Positions 8,658 through 17,335 of a stretch of 64,000 nucleotides of DNA are shown here, piece by piece. Below the pieces are notes generated by a model. It was not told where the DNA came from and searched no databases. It saw only the letters and a program-made list of their open reading frames with translations. Positions within the stretch are counted from its first letter, which is position 1, and every line of letters starts with the position of its first letter. Made by a program: the position numbers and the translations under genes. The stretch is from Winogradskyella tangerina (lineage in GTDB: Bacteria; Bacteroidota; Bacteroidia; Flavobacteriales; Flavobacteriaceae): positions 372,001 through 436,000 of the forward strand of contig NZ_QERF01000002.1 of assembly GCF_003260205.1 (NCBI RefSeq). The letters are read 5' to 3'.

Positions 8658-8681
8658 GATATGTGTTTTAATATTTATTTA

Positions 8682-9065
8682 TTATTTTTTTGAAGCTTCA
8701 TCTAGAAGATAAACAGCACCTACTAATAGTAACCAATCATATAAGGCTTCATTCCCCTTAACGAAATCCCAATTAGCAGAATTCTTTCCAACGGTTAGTA
8801 TTCCAATGGCTTCATATTTTGTGCCAGATAGCACCCCGTAAAAGCTAATGTAGTGTTCTATTACCCAAACTTTTTCTGCATAACGGTATTGGCAATTAAT
8901 AACTTTTGAATACACATTGGTGTCTCCTTTACTATGTAAAAGTTCTAAAATTCCTTGCTCATATTTTTGAACAAGCTCTGTTGCTCGACTGCAACTTTGT
9001 GCGTTTGTTACTTGTGGTAGGCTGAGTAGTGAGGCAAAAACGAAAATAAAAAAGAAAGTTCTCAT
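8682..9065 (-). CDS. secreted hypothetical protein
   Basis: A 127-residue protein with a signal peptide (about 1-22, ending TNAQSCS). Two Cys in the mature part (CSRATEL and NCQYRYAEKVW) may form a disulfide. The rest is a compact alpha/beta domain ending in a hydrophobic helix (LYDWLLLVGAVYLLDEA). Family not recognised. It lies at the downstream end of the kinase/phosphatase locus but is separated from the preceding gene by a terminator, so it likely has its own promoter. Confidence 0.6.
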   Translation of the reverse strand: MRTFFFIFVFASLLSLPQVTNAQSCSRATELVQKYEQGILELLHSKGDTNVYSKVINCQYRYAEKVWVIEHYISFYGVLSGTKYEAIGILTVGKNSANWDFVKGNEALYDWLLLVGAVYLLDEASKK

Positions 9066-9172
9066 AATACATTTATTTTTTGGTTATACTTTTTTGTTAC
9101 TCCAAATTTAGATGTGAGGCTAAGGATTTCGGATAGATAGTATACGAAACAACCTTTTTGATATATGAAAAC

Positions 9173-9197
9173 AAAAAAGAGCCCTTAAAAAGGACTC
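9173..9197 (-). terminator. rho-independent terminator
   Basis: On the minus strand GAGTCCTT (9190-9197) pairs with AAGGGCTC (9179-9186), eight pairs with one G-T, loop TTT, followed by six T. It is 25 bases after the stop at 9222 and ends the long kinase/FHA locus transcript. Confidence 0.75.
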
Positions 9198-9221
9198 CTT
9201 AAAAAAAGTATAAATCAAATG

Positions 9222-10163
9222 TTAATTACAATTCTCATTGTAATTAGCGCACATAAACGCGGCTTCTTCTTCCTGTAATACTTCTTTAGCAACTTTTTCA
9301 AGTGCTTGGACCTTTCGCTTATTTGCTTTAGAAGTTGCTATTTGGCTCTTTTTAGGTTTGTCATTGGAACTCTTTATTTCTTCCAATAGTTTTTTTGCGT
9401 TTGAATAACAACTAGAATTAGTACTTATGAGATTTAAAAGCTCTATGGCATAATCAGGATTTTTATTATTAATTGCTTTTTTAGCTTCGTCTATGGTTTT
9501 CTCACAAATAATATCATTATAAATTAAATAGGCCTTTGTTTGTAAAGCTTGAATTTGTTCATAGCAACTTCCACCTAAATTACGAGGTACGGTTTGTAGG
9601 AGCCCAATGGCTTTTTCTAACTGACCGTTATTAAGTAATATTTTGGCATCAGCGTATATTTGATTGCAATTGTCCTGGTAATGACTTATGATTTTCATTT
9701 TAACTGAAGTCAAAAACTTTTCAACGGCATCACTCTTTGTCTTTATTCTGCTAATACTTTTTGTGATTGCCTTATCCTTACTTCCACGATCTTCTCCTTT
9801 AAGTTCTATAGTCATTGTATCGAATAAAGTCATCGTTTTTATATCAATCACCTTCAAAGTGAGTAATGCCTCTATCGAATGAACTTTTCCAAGTCCTGTT
9901 TGAATCTCACTATGATCGTAAATCTCGTATTCTGGATAGATCATAAAATCATTAATATAATCAACGCTCGATATACCGTAACTAGTAATCATACTCTGAA
10001 TTTTAGTAACAAGCTTAGATACATGAACTGGTTTTAAATCTTCTACATGTATTAAAGGTGCTTTAACCGCCAATTTCACCTGAGTTTCTAAATTATTTGT
10101 CTGAGCATATGATACACTAGTTATTGAAAATGCAATAAATAGAACTGTTATAATAAGTCTCAT
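9222..10163 (-). CDS. secreted protein with LpoB/CsgG-like N-terminus and helical repeats
   Basis: A 313-residue protein. A signal peptide (1-20, ending SYAQ) is followed by an alpha/beta region about 25-160 that includes YEIYDHSEIQTGLGKVHSIEALLTLKVIDI. This resembles the fold of CsgG/LpoB-like secreted proteins, where a sensor-like strand precedes a description of a summed quantity. From about 160 come TPR-like helix pairs, each with a Cys (CNQIYADAKILLNNGQLEKAIGLLQ, CEKTIDEAKKAINNKNPDYAIELLNLI, CYSNAKKLLEEI), then a Lys-rich tail. It is 10 bases downstream of the DUF6175-like gene, in an operon with the CsgG-like gene and the Ser/Thr kinase. Specific role unknown. Confidence 0.65.
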   Translation of the reverse strand: MRLIITVLFIAFSITSVSYAQTNNLETQVKLAVKAPLIHVEDLKPVHVSKLVTKIQSMITSYGISSVDYINDFMIYPEYEIYDHSEIQTGLGKVHSIEALLTLKVIDIKTMTLFDTMTIELKGEDRGSKDKAITKSISRIKTKSDAVEKFLTSVKMKIISHYQDNCNQIYADAKILLNNGQLEKAIGLLQTVPRNLGGSCYEQIQALQTKAYLIYNDIICEKTIDEAKKAINNKNPDYAIELLNLISTNSSCYSNAKKLLEEIKSSNDKPKKSQIATSKANKRKVQALEKVAKEVLQEEEAAFMCANYNENCN

Positions 10164-10173
10164 AGTTTCTGTT

Positions 10174-11058
10174 TTAAAGTATTTTAATATAAATCGAAGC
10201 TCGATTTCTCTTTATCTCAATTTTCATATCTAAACCATCAAAGAATCTAACAAGCTTACGCTCCACTCTACTGGGCTTAGAATCACACTCGTATCGAAAT
10301 TCGTCTACCATTAATTGATTAATTGTCTGATTTGAAATACTATACCTTCCATTTTTTGAATTTGCTTCAATCCAATCTTCAATAACATATTTTAGACGCT
10401 GATCGCCTGCTTGAGATATCTTAGAATCCATAGTTAGATTGGATCCCTCACCAATTATAAATTGCATTTCGGCACGTGCGCCATCTACCATACACCTTTC
10501 CAGATAATCAATTATTTCTAACATAAAATGGTCTATATAAGACAATTCATTTCCTTTCTCGTCCTCATTATTAATTTGATTGATAGCAGATTTAGTTAAT
10601 GCGCTTACGTCAGTTGTTCTAAAATAATTTGATTCGCATACTTCACTTGCTAATGAGGTGGCTGTTGAGAAGTGATTGGCTTTAACAATTACAGTAACTT
10701 TATTACCATGTTCTGTTTCGATGTATTCTAAGTCTAACTCTACAATGACATCTGCCGCCGAACTATTAAAAAGTAGCTCCGTCAATTCGCATTGATCACA
10801 AGGATTAATTTGAAGGTCTGCCCTTACTTTGTCATAGGCGGCTTCAAAATCCTTGGTGTCAAAACCATAATTTTTAAAGGCATCATTTACAGTGGCCATT
10901 CCAACCTTAAGATTGAATGGGAGTTTGTCGAGATCATCCAGATTTTGATATTGGTTTAAACCTGGGATAATCATAATACTGGGTAATGTAATCTTATCAT
11001 TCTGGGCATTATTAGCCATAAAAAACCCTAAGCATAATATGATGAATATCCGTTTCAT
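10174..11058 (-). CDS. secreted protein, DUF6175-like
   Basis: A 294-residue protein with a signal peptide (1-18, ending NNAQ). The start of the mature part (ITLPSIMIIPGLNQYQ) and the following alpha/beta pattern, including DAFKNYGFDTKDFEAAYDKV and CDQCEL, resemble the DUF6175 family of secreted Bacteroidota proteins; this is from memory and not certain. Two Cys at CDQC and further Cys at VCES and ERC may form disulfides. It lies between the CsgG-like and TPR/LpoB-like genes with short gaps (24 and 10 bases). This is consistent with three secreted proteins working together, probably at the periplasmic or outer-membrane side. Confidence 0.65.
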   Translation of the reverse strand: MKRIFIILCLGFFMANNAQNDKITLPSIMIIPGLNQYQNLDDLDKLPFNLKVGMATVNDAFKNYGFDTKDFEAAYDKVRADLQINPCDQCELTELLFNSSAADVIVELDLEYIETEHGNKVTVIVKANHFSTATSLASEVCESNYFRTTDVSALTKSAINQINNEDEKGNELSYIDHFMLEIIDYLERCMVDGARAEMQFIIGEGSNLTMDSKISQAGDQRLKYVIEDWIEANSKNGRYSISNQTINQLMVDEFRYECDSKPSRVERKLVRFFDGLDMKIEIKRNRASIYIKIL

Positions 11059-11082
11059 TGATCTGTGATTTGGTTTAGATTA

Positions 11083-11916
11083 TTAAATGATAGATTTACT
11101 AGGAATTGATTCGCAACTTAAATTCACGTCAGGATCCTCAAATAAGTCTATGAGATTATCAATATCTTTTCGCTTTATTTTACCCGATGAAAAATCGCCT
11201 TTAAGTTCATTTATATTGAATTGTGTAATTTCTTCCTTAAGTAATTTACCATTGACGTCAGTGACTTCATATATTGCAAATCTGTTACCTTTTGCAATGC
11301 CCTCTTCTTTACCTGCTATAATAATTATTTCTCCATTTCGCCCAACTTTTTTGATTTTATGAATCTCAACTTCGTAGGGTGAATAGTTAATTATAAAGTT
11401 TTGTATTTTCTTTCGAAAAGTTTTTATTTCATTGGCCATAGCCGAAGTTTTATCTAAACCATCAGGTGTAATATCTGCCATCTTAGAAAATGTCTTCGTG
11501 TCCATTGTCTCTCCGGTTTCAATGTCTATTATGCTAATGCTAAAATTGATAGTGCAATTATATTCACCGTTTCCTCCTTGCTTATAACCTACAGATGTTA
11601 ATTTACCACCTACCAGAAACTTTGCTCCATCAAGTTTACCCTGTTTTACAATATGGCCATTAATAAAGTTGATATTTTTTTGTACCTCAATCTCGGTGAA
11701 AATTGAGGTTTCTGCATAGAGTGATCGATCGAGTGGCTTAAATCTTTTCGATGCTACAAAAATCTCTTTAACTGTTTCTGTAAGAAATTCGGCCTCAGCA
11801 TAATTATCAATATTTAATGATTCAAACGATAGTAAACCGAGGGTTGGTTTCTTCTTATTTTGTCCGTAGGAAATCATTGCTATTAACAAGATGATTATTG
11901 TTAGTGATTTATTCAT
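11083..11916 (-). CDS. CsgG/LpoB-like secreted protein
   Basis: A 277-residue protein. A signal peptide (1-18, ending ISYGQ) precedes a domain of about 160 residues in the CsgG/LpoB/FlgT-N style: PTLGLLSFESL, then an ETVKEIF helix, FKPLDRSLY, GAKFLVGGKLTSVGY and FSISIIDIETGETMDTKTFS. The last is the typical strand where such proteins say a property is changed by type. A second domain (about 185-277) reads IKKVGRNGEIIIIAGKEEGIAKGNRFAIYE, like the beta-barrel seen after CsgG-like modules. CsgG proteins build outer-membrane secretion pores, while LpoB-like ones bind envelope enzymes; this one lacks a lipobox, so pore formation is not supported. It directly follows the kinase gene (38 bases). Confidence 0.7.
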   Translation of the reverse strand: MNKSLTIIILLIAMISYGQNKKKPTLGLLSFESLNIDNYAEAEFLTETVKEIFVASKRFKPLDRSLYAETSIFTEIEVQKNINFINGHIVKQGKLDGAKFLVGGKLTSVGYKQGGNGEYNCTINFSISIIDIETGETMDTKTFSKMADITPDGLDKTSAMANEIKTFRKKIQNFIINYSPYEVEIHKIKKVGRNGEIIIIAGKEEGIAKGNRFAIYEVTDVNGKLLKEEITQFNINELKGDFSSGKIKRKDIDNLIDLFEDPDVNLSCESIPSKSII

Positions 11917-11954
11917 GTTGACTTGTTTTTATGGATTAATTTTTAATTTAATTT

Positions 11955-13934
11955 TTATTTCTCTGATTCTTTGAAATTATCTGCATAATCATATTTAAAA
12001 TCGATTACTGTATCGCCGTTTCTATCGATAAATCCCCATTTATCATTTTTCTTCACTGCAATTAGACCATTTACGTAATAGCCCATACCGTCATAAATAG
12101 GTCCGATAACCTCATTGCCTTTATAATCGATCATAAGCCATTTATTGTCCTTTTTAACCGCAATGAACTCGGTACTTGATACTTTTATATCATCAAATGA
12201 ATCCTCAATAAGTTGTTCATTTTTCATATTGATGAGAACCCACTTATTATTGTTCAATTGAACTGATAAAATGCCATCAGAAACATCTCTGATATTTTTA
12301 TATTGAAAAGGAATGATAATTTTTCCTTGACGATCAATATAGCCCCAATGGTCTCCTTGCTTGACACCGGCTAAACCTTCAGAAAAAGGTCTCGCCATGT
12401 CATACATGTTACTAATTAGCCAATGGCCTGTCTTATTAATATATCCCCATTTGCCATTTAATCTAAATGATGAGAGACCTTCTTTAAATCCACCAATTAA
12501 TTCATAGCTTGAATCTATTGTCTTTTTGCCTGATTTATCAATATAGAACCACTTGTTTTCTTTTTTAACAGCGGCCAATCCCTCAGAAAAAGGAGCGGCA
12601 AGTTGAAACTCATTTAATACAACTTCATTGCTTGTATTTATATAAGCCCAATATGCTCCATTTTGAATAGGTGCTAATCCGTTAGAAAAGCCAAAGCTAT
12701 TGGTGTATTGAGGTTTTATAATTTCATTACCGCTGATATCAATATATCCATATTGCCCATTCAATTTTACTTTGGCCAAATATTGTTCGGATGAAGCAGT
12801 TCCCATAAATTTAAACAGAACAAAGGCAGATACTATCAGAATTGAAATAGCAGAAATAATAATAGCTTTTATACCCTTACCCTTATTAGATTTGGCATTC
12901 GATGTCTCTTCGCTATTTTTAGAAGTTTCAATATCATTTTCTAAACTTGCTTCATCTATCAGTACGGTAGGACTATCGTCTAAAATCTCCGTAGCGTCTT
13001 GTATATCTGAACTCACCATGGTTTTAGAGATACTTAAAGCCTTGGTCAAAAAATGATCGTCATCTATATTATAATATTTTGGCTTTAATTGTTCTAATAA
13101 GGATTTACCCGTTATAGGTCTTAGGCTAATATCTCTGGTTAAGCATTGTTTGGTTATTTCTCTCCAATCTTCAGGAATCTTCTCAAGTTCTTCGTCAATA
13201 TCTTTATTTAATATTTGGGACATAATCTCACTTTGCCATTCGACACTTGCCAAATTACCACCATCATTATCAAATAAAGATCGGCCTTCAAAAACTTCAT
13301 AAATAATAATTCCGAAACTCCAGAGATCAGCATTTAGTTTCAATGGTAATCCACGCAGTTGCTCAGGTGCACTGTATTGTAAAGTACCTCCCTTAAAGCT
13401 ATTTTTAAAGCTCGAATCTATATTTTCAATCTCAGCAAGCTTACTCATACCAAAATCAGTGATTTTTGGAATAATACCCTCATTAGGTCGATCAACAACT
13501 AAAATATTACTTGGTTTAATATCTCTATGCACTATACCATTGTGATGCAAGAAAGCAATGCCCTGTAATATTTGAACTAGCAATCTACTTTTCTCATCAT
13601 AAGACAAGGAATTATTTTTTAGATAATTCGATAAATTTCCTAAACCGTAATATTGCATGATTGCATAATCGAATACACCAGGTCCTTCTTCAAACCGATG
13701 TACCGTTTCATAATTAGCAATATTTGGATGATCGTCGAGAGATTTTATGGCGTCATATTCAATTTGCAAGGAGAATTCTTTTCCTTGAAGATGTTGAACC
13801 TCTTGCACCTTAATGGCTACTTCAATATCTTTTCTGAGATCATAAGCCTTATAAACAGTACCAAAGCTACCGCCACCGATTTTGTCAGTTCTGTTACTGT
13901 ATTGGTATCTTTTATAAAATTCCTCTCTTGTCAT
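11955..13934 (-). CDS. Ser/Thr protein kinase with WG-repeat sensor domain
   Basis: A 659-residue PknB-type kinase. The kinase domain (about 14-290) has the Gly-rich loop GGGSFGTV (20-27), Lys42 in VAIK, HRDIKPSN with Asp138, the DFG motif (160-162) and SAPEQLRG. All catalytic residues are present. An acidic linker precedes one membrane segment (about 355-376, AIIISAISILIVSAFVLF). The outside part (about 385-655) holds eight WG-type repeats, each of the form W-x-x-I-D-x-x-G followed by an aromatic strand (for example GYIDISGNEII, WGYIDRQGKII, WGFIDRNGDTVI). WG repeats are likely a ligand or wall-binding solenoid. The neighbouring PP2C, FHA and protease genes suggest it is the writer of a phospho-relay in this locus. 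Confidence 0.93.
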   Translation of the reverse strand: MTREEFYKRYQYSNRTDKIGGGSFGTVYKAYDLRKDIEVAIKVQEVQHLQGKEFSLQIEYDAIKSLDDHPNIANYETVHRFEEGPGVFDYAIMQYYGLGNLSNYLKNNSLSYDEKSRLLVQILQGIAFLHHNGIVHRDIKPSNILVVDRPNEGIIPKITDFGMSKLAEIENIDSSFKNSFKGGTLQYSAPEQLRGLPLKLNADLWSFGIIIYEVFEGRSLFDNDGGNLASVEWQSEIMSQILNKDIDEELEKIPEDWREITKQCLTRDISLRPITGKSLLEQLKPKYYNIDDDHFLTKALSISKTMVSSDIQDATEILDDSPTVLIDEASLENDIETSKNSEETSNAKSNKGKGIKAIIISAISILIVSAFVLFKFMGTASSEQYLAKVKLNGQYGYIDISGNEIIKPQYTNSFGFSNGLAPIQNGAYWAYINTSNEVVLNEFQLAAPFSEGLAAVKKENKWFYIDKSGKKTIDSSYELIGGFKEGLSSFRLNGKWGYINKTGHWLISNMYDMARPFSEGLAGVKQGDHWGYIDRQGKIIIPFQYKNIRDVSDGILSVQLNNNKWVLINMKNEQLIEDSFDDIKVSSTEFIAVKKDNKWLMIDYKGNEVIGPIYDGMGYYVNGLIAVKKNDKWGFIDRNGDTVIDFKYDYADNFKESEK

Positions 13935-14011
13935 TTCTATGATCTCTTAATTGTAATTAGGACAATAATTCTAGCTTCTGGTTGAATGACTTCACAAGCC
14001 ACTTATATGTA

Positions 14012-15241
14012 TTAGTTTTTGTTCTTGTTCAATTTAATGTCATCTGGTCTTAGCACTATTTCAAAAATGTTTGGATCCTTTATTCGCTTCGTATAAACCA
14101 GCTTATAACTCTGATTTTCTGTTGCATCAATTTGAAAATCTCCCTTTCCAAACAACATGGATTTCTTACCTTTTTTACTTACAATAGATTTGGTAATTAT
14201 ATTCAGCGAGTGTTTGCCTTTGGGCAAGTAAATTTTATTATTATACTTCGTGTTTTTTTTGTTCATACCGAAGCGTTTGGTCACTGAACCATTTATGGTT
14301 ACAATTAGCTCTTGATGGTCTTCAATAGAACCCAATACATGAGTGAGATTAATGGTAATTAAATCCTTGTCATTAATTTCGGGCTCGTCACTGTCACTAT
14401 CTAATCTGGCAACATCTAACCAGTTAAAGTCTTTCATAGCTTCTTTGCCATATCCAACCCATCCAAATCCCATATCTCCCCAGGATGTGCCCCAAGAATT
14501 TTTAATTAACCAGGCTTGTTTAGTGTCGTCCCAACCAACAACCGAAATAGCATGATTAGGTTTCTTTGTTGTATATCTGTTCAGAATCTGTCCAGATTTA
14601 TAATTTTGCCATCTTTTATCAGCATAAACACCAGAAGTTAGTGCGCCATGTTTTACTATAGCATTCTTTATCTCTTGAATACTTGGATTTCTTAATTCAC
14701 CCCAATTTGATACTCTAATATTATTACCGTTTTGTGTAAGGCAATTTTGTCTTGGTCCAACATATGGTTGCTGGTTTTCGGTGTTTAATTCGATGTCATT
14801 CTTGGTCATCCAATCAAGTACTAAATAGGGATGACTCCCTTTACAATTATTACCATATTCTTGATATGGAGGATCTAGTCTGGCACAGTCCACAAGTTGT
14901 TGCTCTGATAGGTCATTTGTAGCATTATTGATAATTAAATGACTCGATTCTATTGCTGAAATTACCGAGAAAGCCCAGCACGTACCACAAGTGCCTTGGT
15001 TTTTTGCCGGAGTGACCCCATTTACATCTCTTAAATCGAAGCGTTTAGCTTGTGCATTACCTAATGGTTGGAAGGTACTTTCGTAAATTTCACTACCAGC
15101 TCCTATATATTCCAATTGGGATCTTAATAAAGCTTCTTTCTTTTCATCTGTAATTTGAAGAAGACCCGTCCCTTTATCTTCTTGCACAACCACTAGAGAT
15201 AAGCAAAATGTTATGAGAAATACGATTATATTAGTTTTCAT
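14012..15241 (-). CDS. papain-family (C1A) cysteine protease, secreted
   Basis: A 409-residue protease with a signal peptide (about 1-18) and a short propeptide-like segment to about residue 66. The C1A domain has the oxyanion Gln82, catalytic Cys88 in NQGTCGTCWAFS, His230 in PNHAISVVGWDD and Asn248 in IKNSWGTSWG, so it should be active. After the protease (from about 275) comes a Ser/Asp/Glu linker (DSDSDEPEIND) and a beta-rich C-terminal domain of about 120 residues (ITINLTHVLGSIEDHQELIVTINGS), perhaps an adhesion or substrate-recognition module. It sits between the kinase gene and the acidic 213-residue protein gene (14-base gap), so these may be functionally coupled. Confidence 0.92.
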   Translation of the reverse strand: MKTNIIVFLITFCLSLVVVQEDKGTGLLQITDEKKEALLRSQLEYIGAGSEIYESTFQPLGNAQAKRFDLRDVNGVTPAKNQGTCGTCWAFSVISAIESSHLIINNATNDLSEQQLVDCARLDPPYQEYGNNCKGSHPYLVLDWMTKNDIELNTENQQPYVGPRQNCLTQNGNNIRVSNWGELRNPSIQEIKNAIVKHGALTSGVYADKRWQNYKSGQILNRYTTKKPNHAISVVGWDDTKQAWLIKNSWGTSWGDMGFGWVGYGKEAMKDFNWLDVARLDSDSDEPEINDKDLITINLTHVLGSIEDHQELIVTINGSVTKRFGMNKKNTKYNNKIYLPKGKHSLNIITKSIVSKKGKKSMLFGKGDFQIDATENQSYKLVYTKRIKDPNIFEIVLRPDDIKLNKNKN

Positions 15242-15255
15242 ATGTTTTCAGTTTA

Positions 15256-15897
15256 TTATAGGTCTTCTCCTAAATTATCTTCTTCGTAATAGGCTTCACC
15301 ATCATTAAGTCCCTCAATAATTTCTTCGTCAGTACCAATCTCTTCGATATCTGAAAATTCTTCGTCTACCGTATCAATTTCAATATCAGGTTCAACTTCG
15401 TCAATAATGCCATCATCAAAATTGGTATTTTCACTAAAAAGTTTAAAAAAAGCTTCTTTGTCTTCTTCTGAAAAGGCTTCCCATTCTTCTTTGGTGTATG
15501 TATTGAAGGCATTGCCTTTCCAAACAAAAAAACCGCCTTGTCCCAATTGTGCTCTGGCCGCTTGAAAGGCTTCATTAAAGTTCATATCTTCAGTTATATT
15601 GTCGGCAAATTCTACAGAAGTTGGTACTTCATAATTGTAAATATGCGCATCGCCATCACTGATATCTGCTTTTTTAATTGGCTCATCGCTATCTGTATCT
15701 AAATCTTCTTCGGCAATGTTGTCGTTGACAGGTTTTGTTATACCAGAAATTGAATAGCCACCTAATAAACCGGCTAAGGCAACTACAGGCAATTTGCCTT
15801 TCTTCAAAAGAACTATCTGTTGTTCTGTTAGTCCTCTAAGTTTAAACTTAGATACTTTAGACTTGTTTATTCTTAAAAGATTTTTATTGTTTTCCAT
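15256..15897 (-). CDS. acidic protein with GGxFxWxG-x-x-Y-x-T motif
   Basis: A 213-residue protein. The N-terminus is basic (about 1-33), followed by a hydrophobic stretch KLPVVALAGLLGGYSISGI (about 35-53). The central motif FNEAFQAARAQLGQGGFFVWKGNAFNTYTKEEW (about 105-140, quoted in parts: FQAARAQLG, GGFFVWKGN, TYTKEEW) is a recurrent Bacteroidota segment of unknown role, usually preceded by Asp/Glu-rich regions. The C-terminal 60 residues are almost all acidic (for example DEVEPDIEIDT, IGTDEEIIEG). It carries DTDSDEP, similar to DSDSDEP in the adjacent protease. A Thr followed by Asp at +3 would suit an FHA ligand, but that is inference. Confidence 0.75.
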   Translation of the reverse strand: MENNKNLLRINKSKVSKFKLRGLTEQQIVLLKKGKLPVVALAGLLGGYSISGITKPVNDNIAEEDLDTDSDEPIKKADISDGDAHIYNYEVPTSVEFADNITEDMNFNEAFQAARAQLGQGGFFVWKGNAFNTYTKEEWEAFSEEDKEAFFKLFSENTNFDDGIIDEVEPDIEIDTVDEEFSDIEEIGTDEEIIEGLNDGEAYYEEDNLGEDL

Positions 15898-15970
15898 TGA
15901 TCAAATTTTTGATACTTAATTAGGCTATTCCGTATTTAGATCATCTTTGATTAGCTATTATTTTGTTTTA

Positions 15971-16429
15971 TTAACTAAAATTCTCCAATACATTGCTTCC
16001 AGATATTCTAGAAAATGGAATAATAATAATGGCAGCAAATAAGTCAATCACAAATAGGATTAATGCCAAGCATAAAATTGACACGACCGTATTCCCAGTA
16101 CTTTCAAATCCTGAATCCCAAGTTTGAACTAATTCTATAAAATCATTTAGAAAAACCCAAGACAATGACACAAATACTACATTAAAAAATAATAATAAAG
16201 CGACTATAACTTCAACTATTATTTTAAATAGGCTATCCATTAAAGCGATGGCTAATCCAAAAATTACTGCACCACAGCAACAACTAATGAGTATTACTTT
16301 GGTTACTGGCCAAAACCCGTCTTCAAAAAGTGAAGACATATTTAAAAATGCAATAAATACTATAAATAGTAATACAACTGTAATTTCAAAGGCTATGGTA
16401 GACTTATTTGATTCTAATTTATCATTCAT
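15971..16429 (-). CDS. small integral membrane protein, four TM helices
   Basis: A 152-residue hydrophobic protein with four predicted helices: about 12-32 (AFEITVVLLFIVFIAFLN), 43-65 (VILISCCCGAVIFGLAIAL), 70-95 and 110-140. I do not recognise a family. It begins after the FHA genes (116-base gap) and ends 73 bases before the acidic protein gene, in the same orientation, so it is probably part of the signalling locus. It could be the membrane partner of the soluble FHA proteins. Confidence 0.7.
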   Translation of the reverse strand: MNDKLESNKSTIAFEITVVLLFIVFIAFLNMSSLFEDGFWPVTKVILISCCCGAVIFGLAIALMDSLFKIIVEVIVALLLFFNVVFVSLSWVFLNDFIELVQTWDSGFESTGNTVVSILCLALILFVIDLFAAIIIIPFSRISGSNVLENFS

Positions 16430-16545
16430 GATTTAAGTGTTTTAATTTATTATCTGTTTCTAAATCAAAACTACTTTACAATGAGCGTCACAATTCAAAT
16501 TAATTTATCAAATGATGGTTTTGTCTTATGAAATTAAATTAGCAT

Positions 16546-17100
16546 CTATTCTATCGATATTATTGTTTGTTTTCCTATTTTAATTTTATCATCCATTTTT
16601 AGAATTACCCTATCGTTTTCTTTCAATTTCTCAGTCGTGTGATTATTTATGATATAAGTACCATTAAGACTCTTTAAATCTTCAATAATGATCCCTTTAT
16701 CAATAGTTAACATAGCATGTATGCGAGAAACCGCTGAATCCATCGCAGCATTAATTATAATTGGATCGGCTTGGCTATTATAGCTGCGTATTCTAGCTGC
16801 GTCTCTTCCTATGATATATATCTTTCCTGGATAGAGGTTTTTCATGCCTAACATTTTATCATCAGTTTCATTGCTAATTTTAATTTTGAATGAATGCTGA
16901 GCAAAGTCGTTATCTTCTATAAGTACTGTACCGCTTTTCTTACTTCGTTTGGTATCTTTCTGAGAGCTTAAATTGCGCTCTAGGTTAAAAAAATATCTGG
17001 TCTTACAAACTTTGCATTTAATTCTTTTGTTTATGCCAAGTATTACCCATTCTTCGGGAATTAAAACTCTTGTGCCGCAATTTTCGCAAGTATGATGCAT
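16546..17100 (-). CDS. zinc-ribbon plus FHA domain protein
   Basis: A 184-residue soluble protein. The N-terminal zinc ribbon has Cys5/Cys8 (CENC) and Cys29/Cys32 (CKVC). A basic linker follows, then an FHA domain (about 92-184) with IGRDAAR, the SRIHAML core and LKSLNGTYI, the standard phosphothreonine-binding features (Gly-Arg, Ser-x-x-His, Asn-Gly). FHA domains recognise pThr proteins, so this is a likely reader for the locus kinase. A basic Lys/Arg stretch links the two domains. It is nine bases downstream of the small acidic protein gene. Confidence 0.9.
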   Translation of the reverse strand: MHHTCENCGTRVLIPEEWVILGINKRIKCKVCKTRYFFNLERNLSSQKDTKRSKKSGTVLIEDNDFAQHSFKIKISNETDDKMLGMKNLYPGKIYIIGRDAARIRSYNSQADPIIINAAMDSAVSRIHAMLTIDKGIIIEDLKSLNGTYIINNHTTEKLKENDRVILKMDDKIKIGKQTIISIE

Positions 17101-17109
17101 TTACAATCT

Positions 17110-17328
17110 TTAAATATCTATATCGTTAAACGCATCCTCATTATCATCATTCGGGTCTTCATCCTCATAAGATTGATGGTCATTATGATCAAGAATATTC
17201 TGATCTTCAATAGAGATTTCATCATCTAGATAGGTAAAATCCATTTCGATGATGCCATTGGCTGAAATGGGTAGGTCTACTATTATTGAGCTTTCTGTGA
17301 CTTCATAGTCGATAATTATTTCTTTCAT
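17110..17328 (-). CDS. small acidic protein
   Basis: A 72-residue protein. The first half is beta-like (MKEIIIDYEVTESSIIVDLP, then GIIEMDFTYLDDEISIED) and the second half is an Asp/Glu/Asn-rich tail ending NDIDI. I do not recognise it. The position between two FHA genes, with gaps of 7 and 9 bases, supports that it is a real translated gene. Its acidic tail recalls those in the 213-residue protein two genes further on. Confidence 0.65.
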   Translation of the reverse strand: MKEIIIDYEVTESSIIVDLPISANGIIEMDFTYLDDEISIEDQNILDHNDHQSYEDEDPNDDNEDAFNDIDI

Positions 17329-17335
17329 AATTCAA

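Noticed and set aside
11083-11916. Curli-type CsgG secretion pore
   Set aside because: The protein has the fold-like motifs but no lipobox, and no curli genes are nearby.
15366-15575. Alternative minus-strand frame of 69 residues
   Set aside because: It is a shifted frame inside the acidic protein gene, whose own frame carries the recognisable GGFFVWKGN block.
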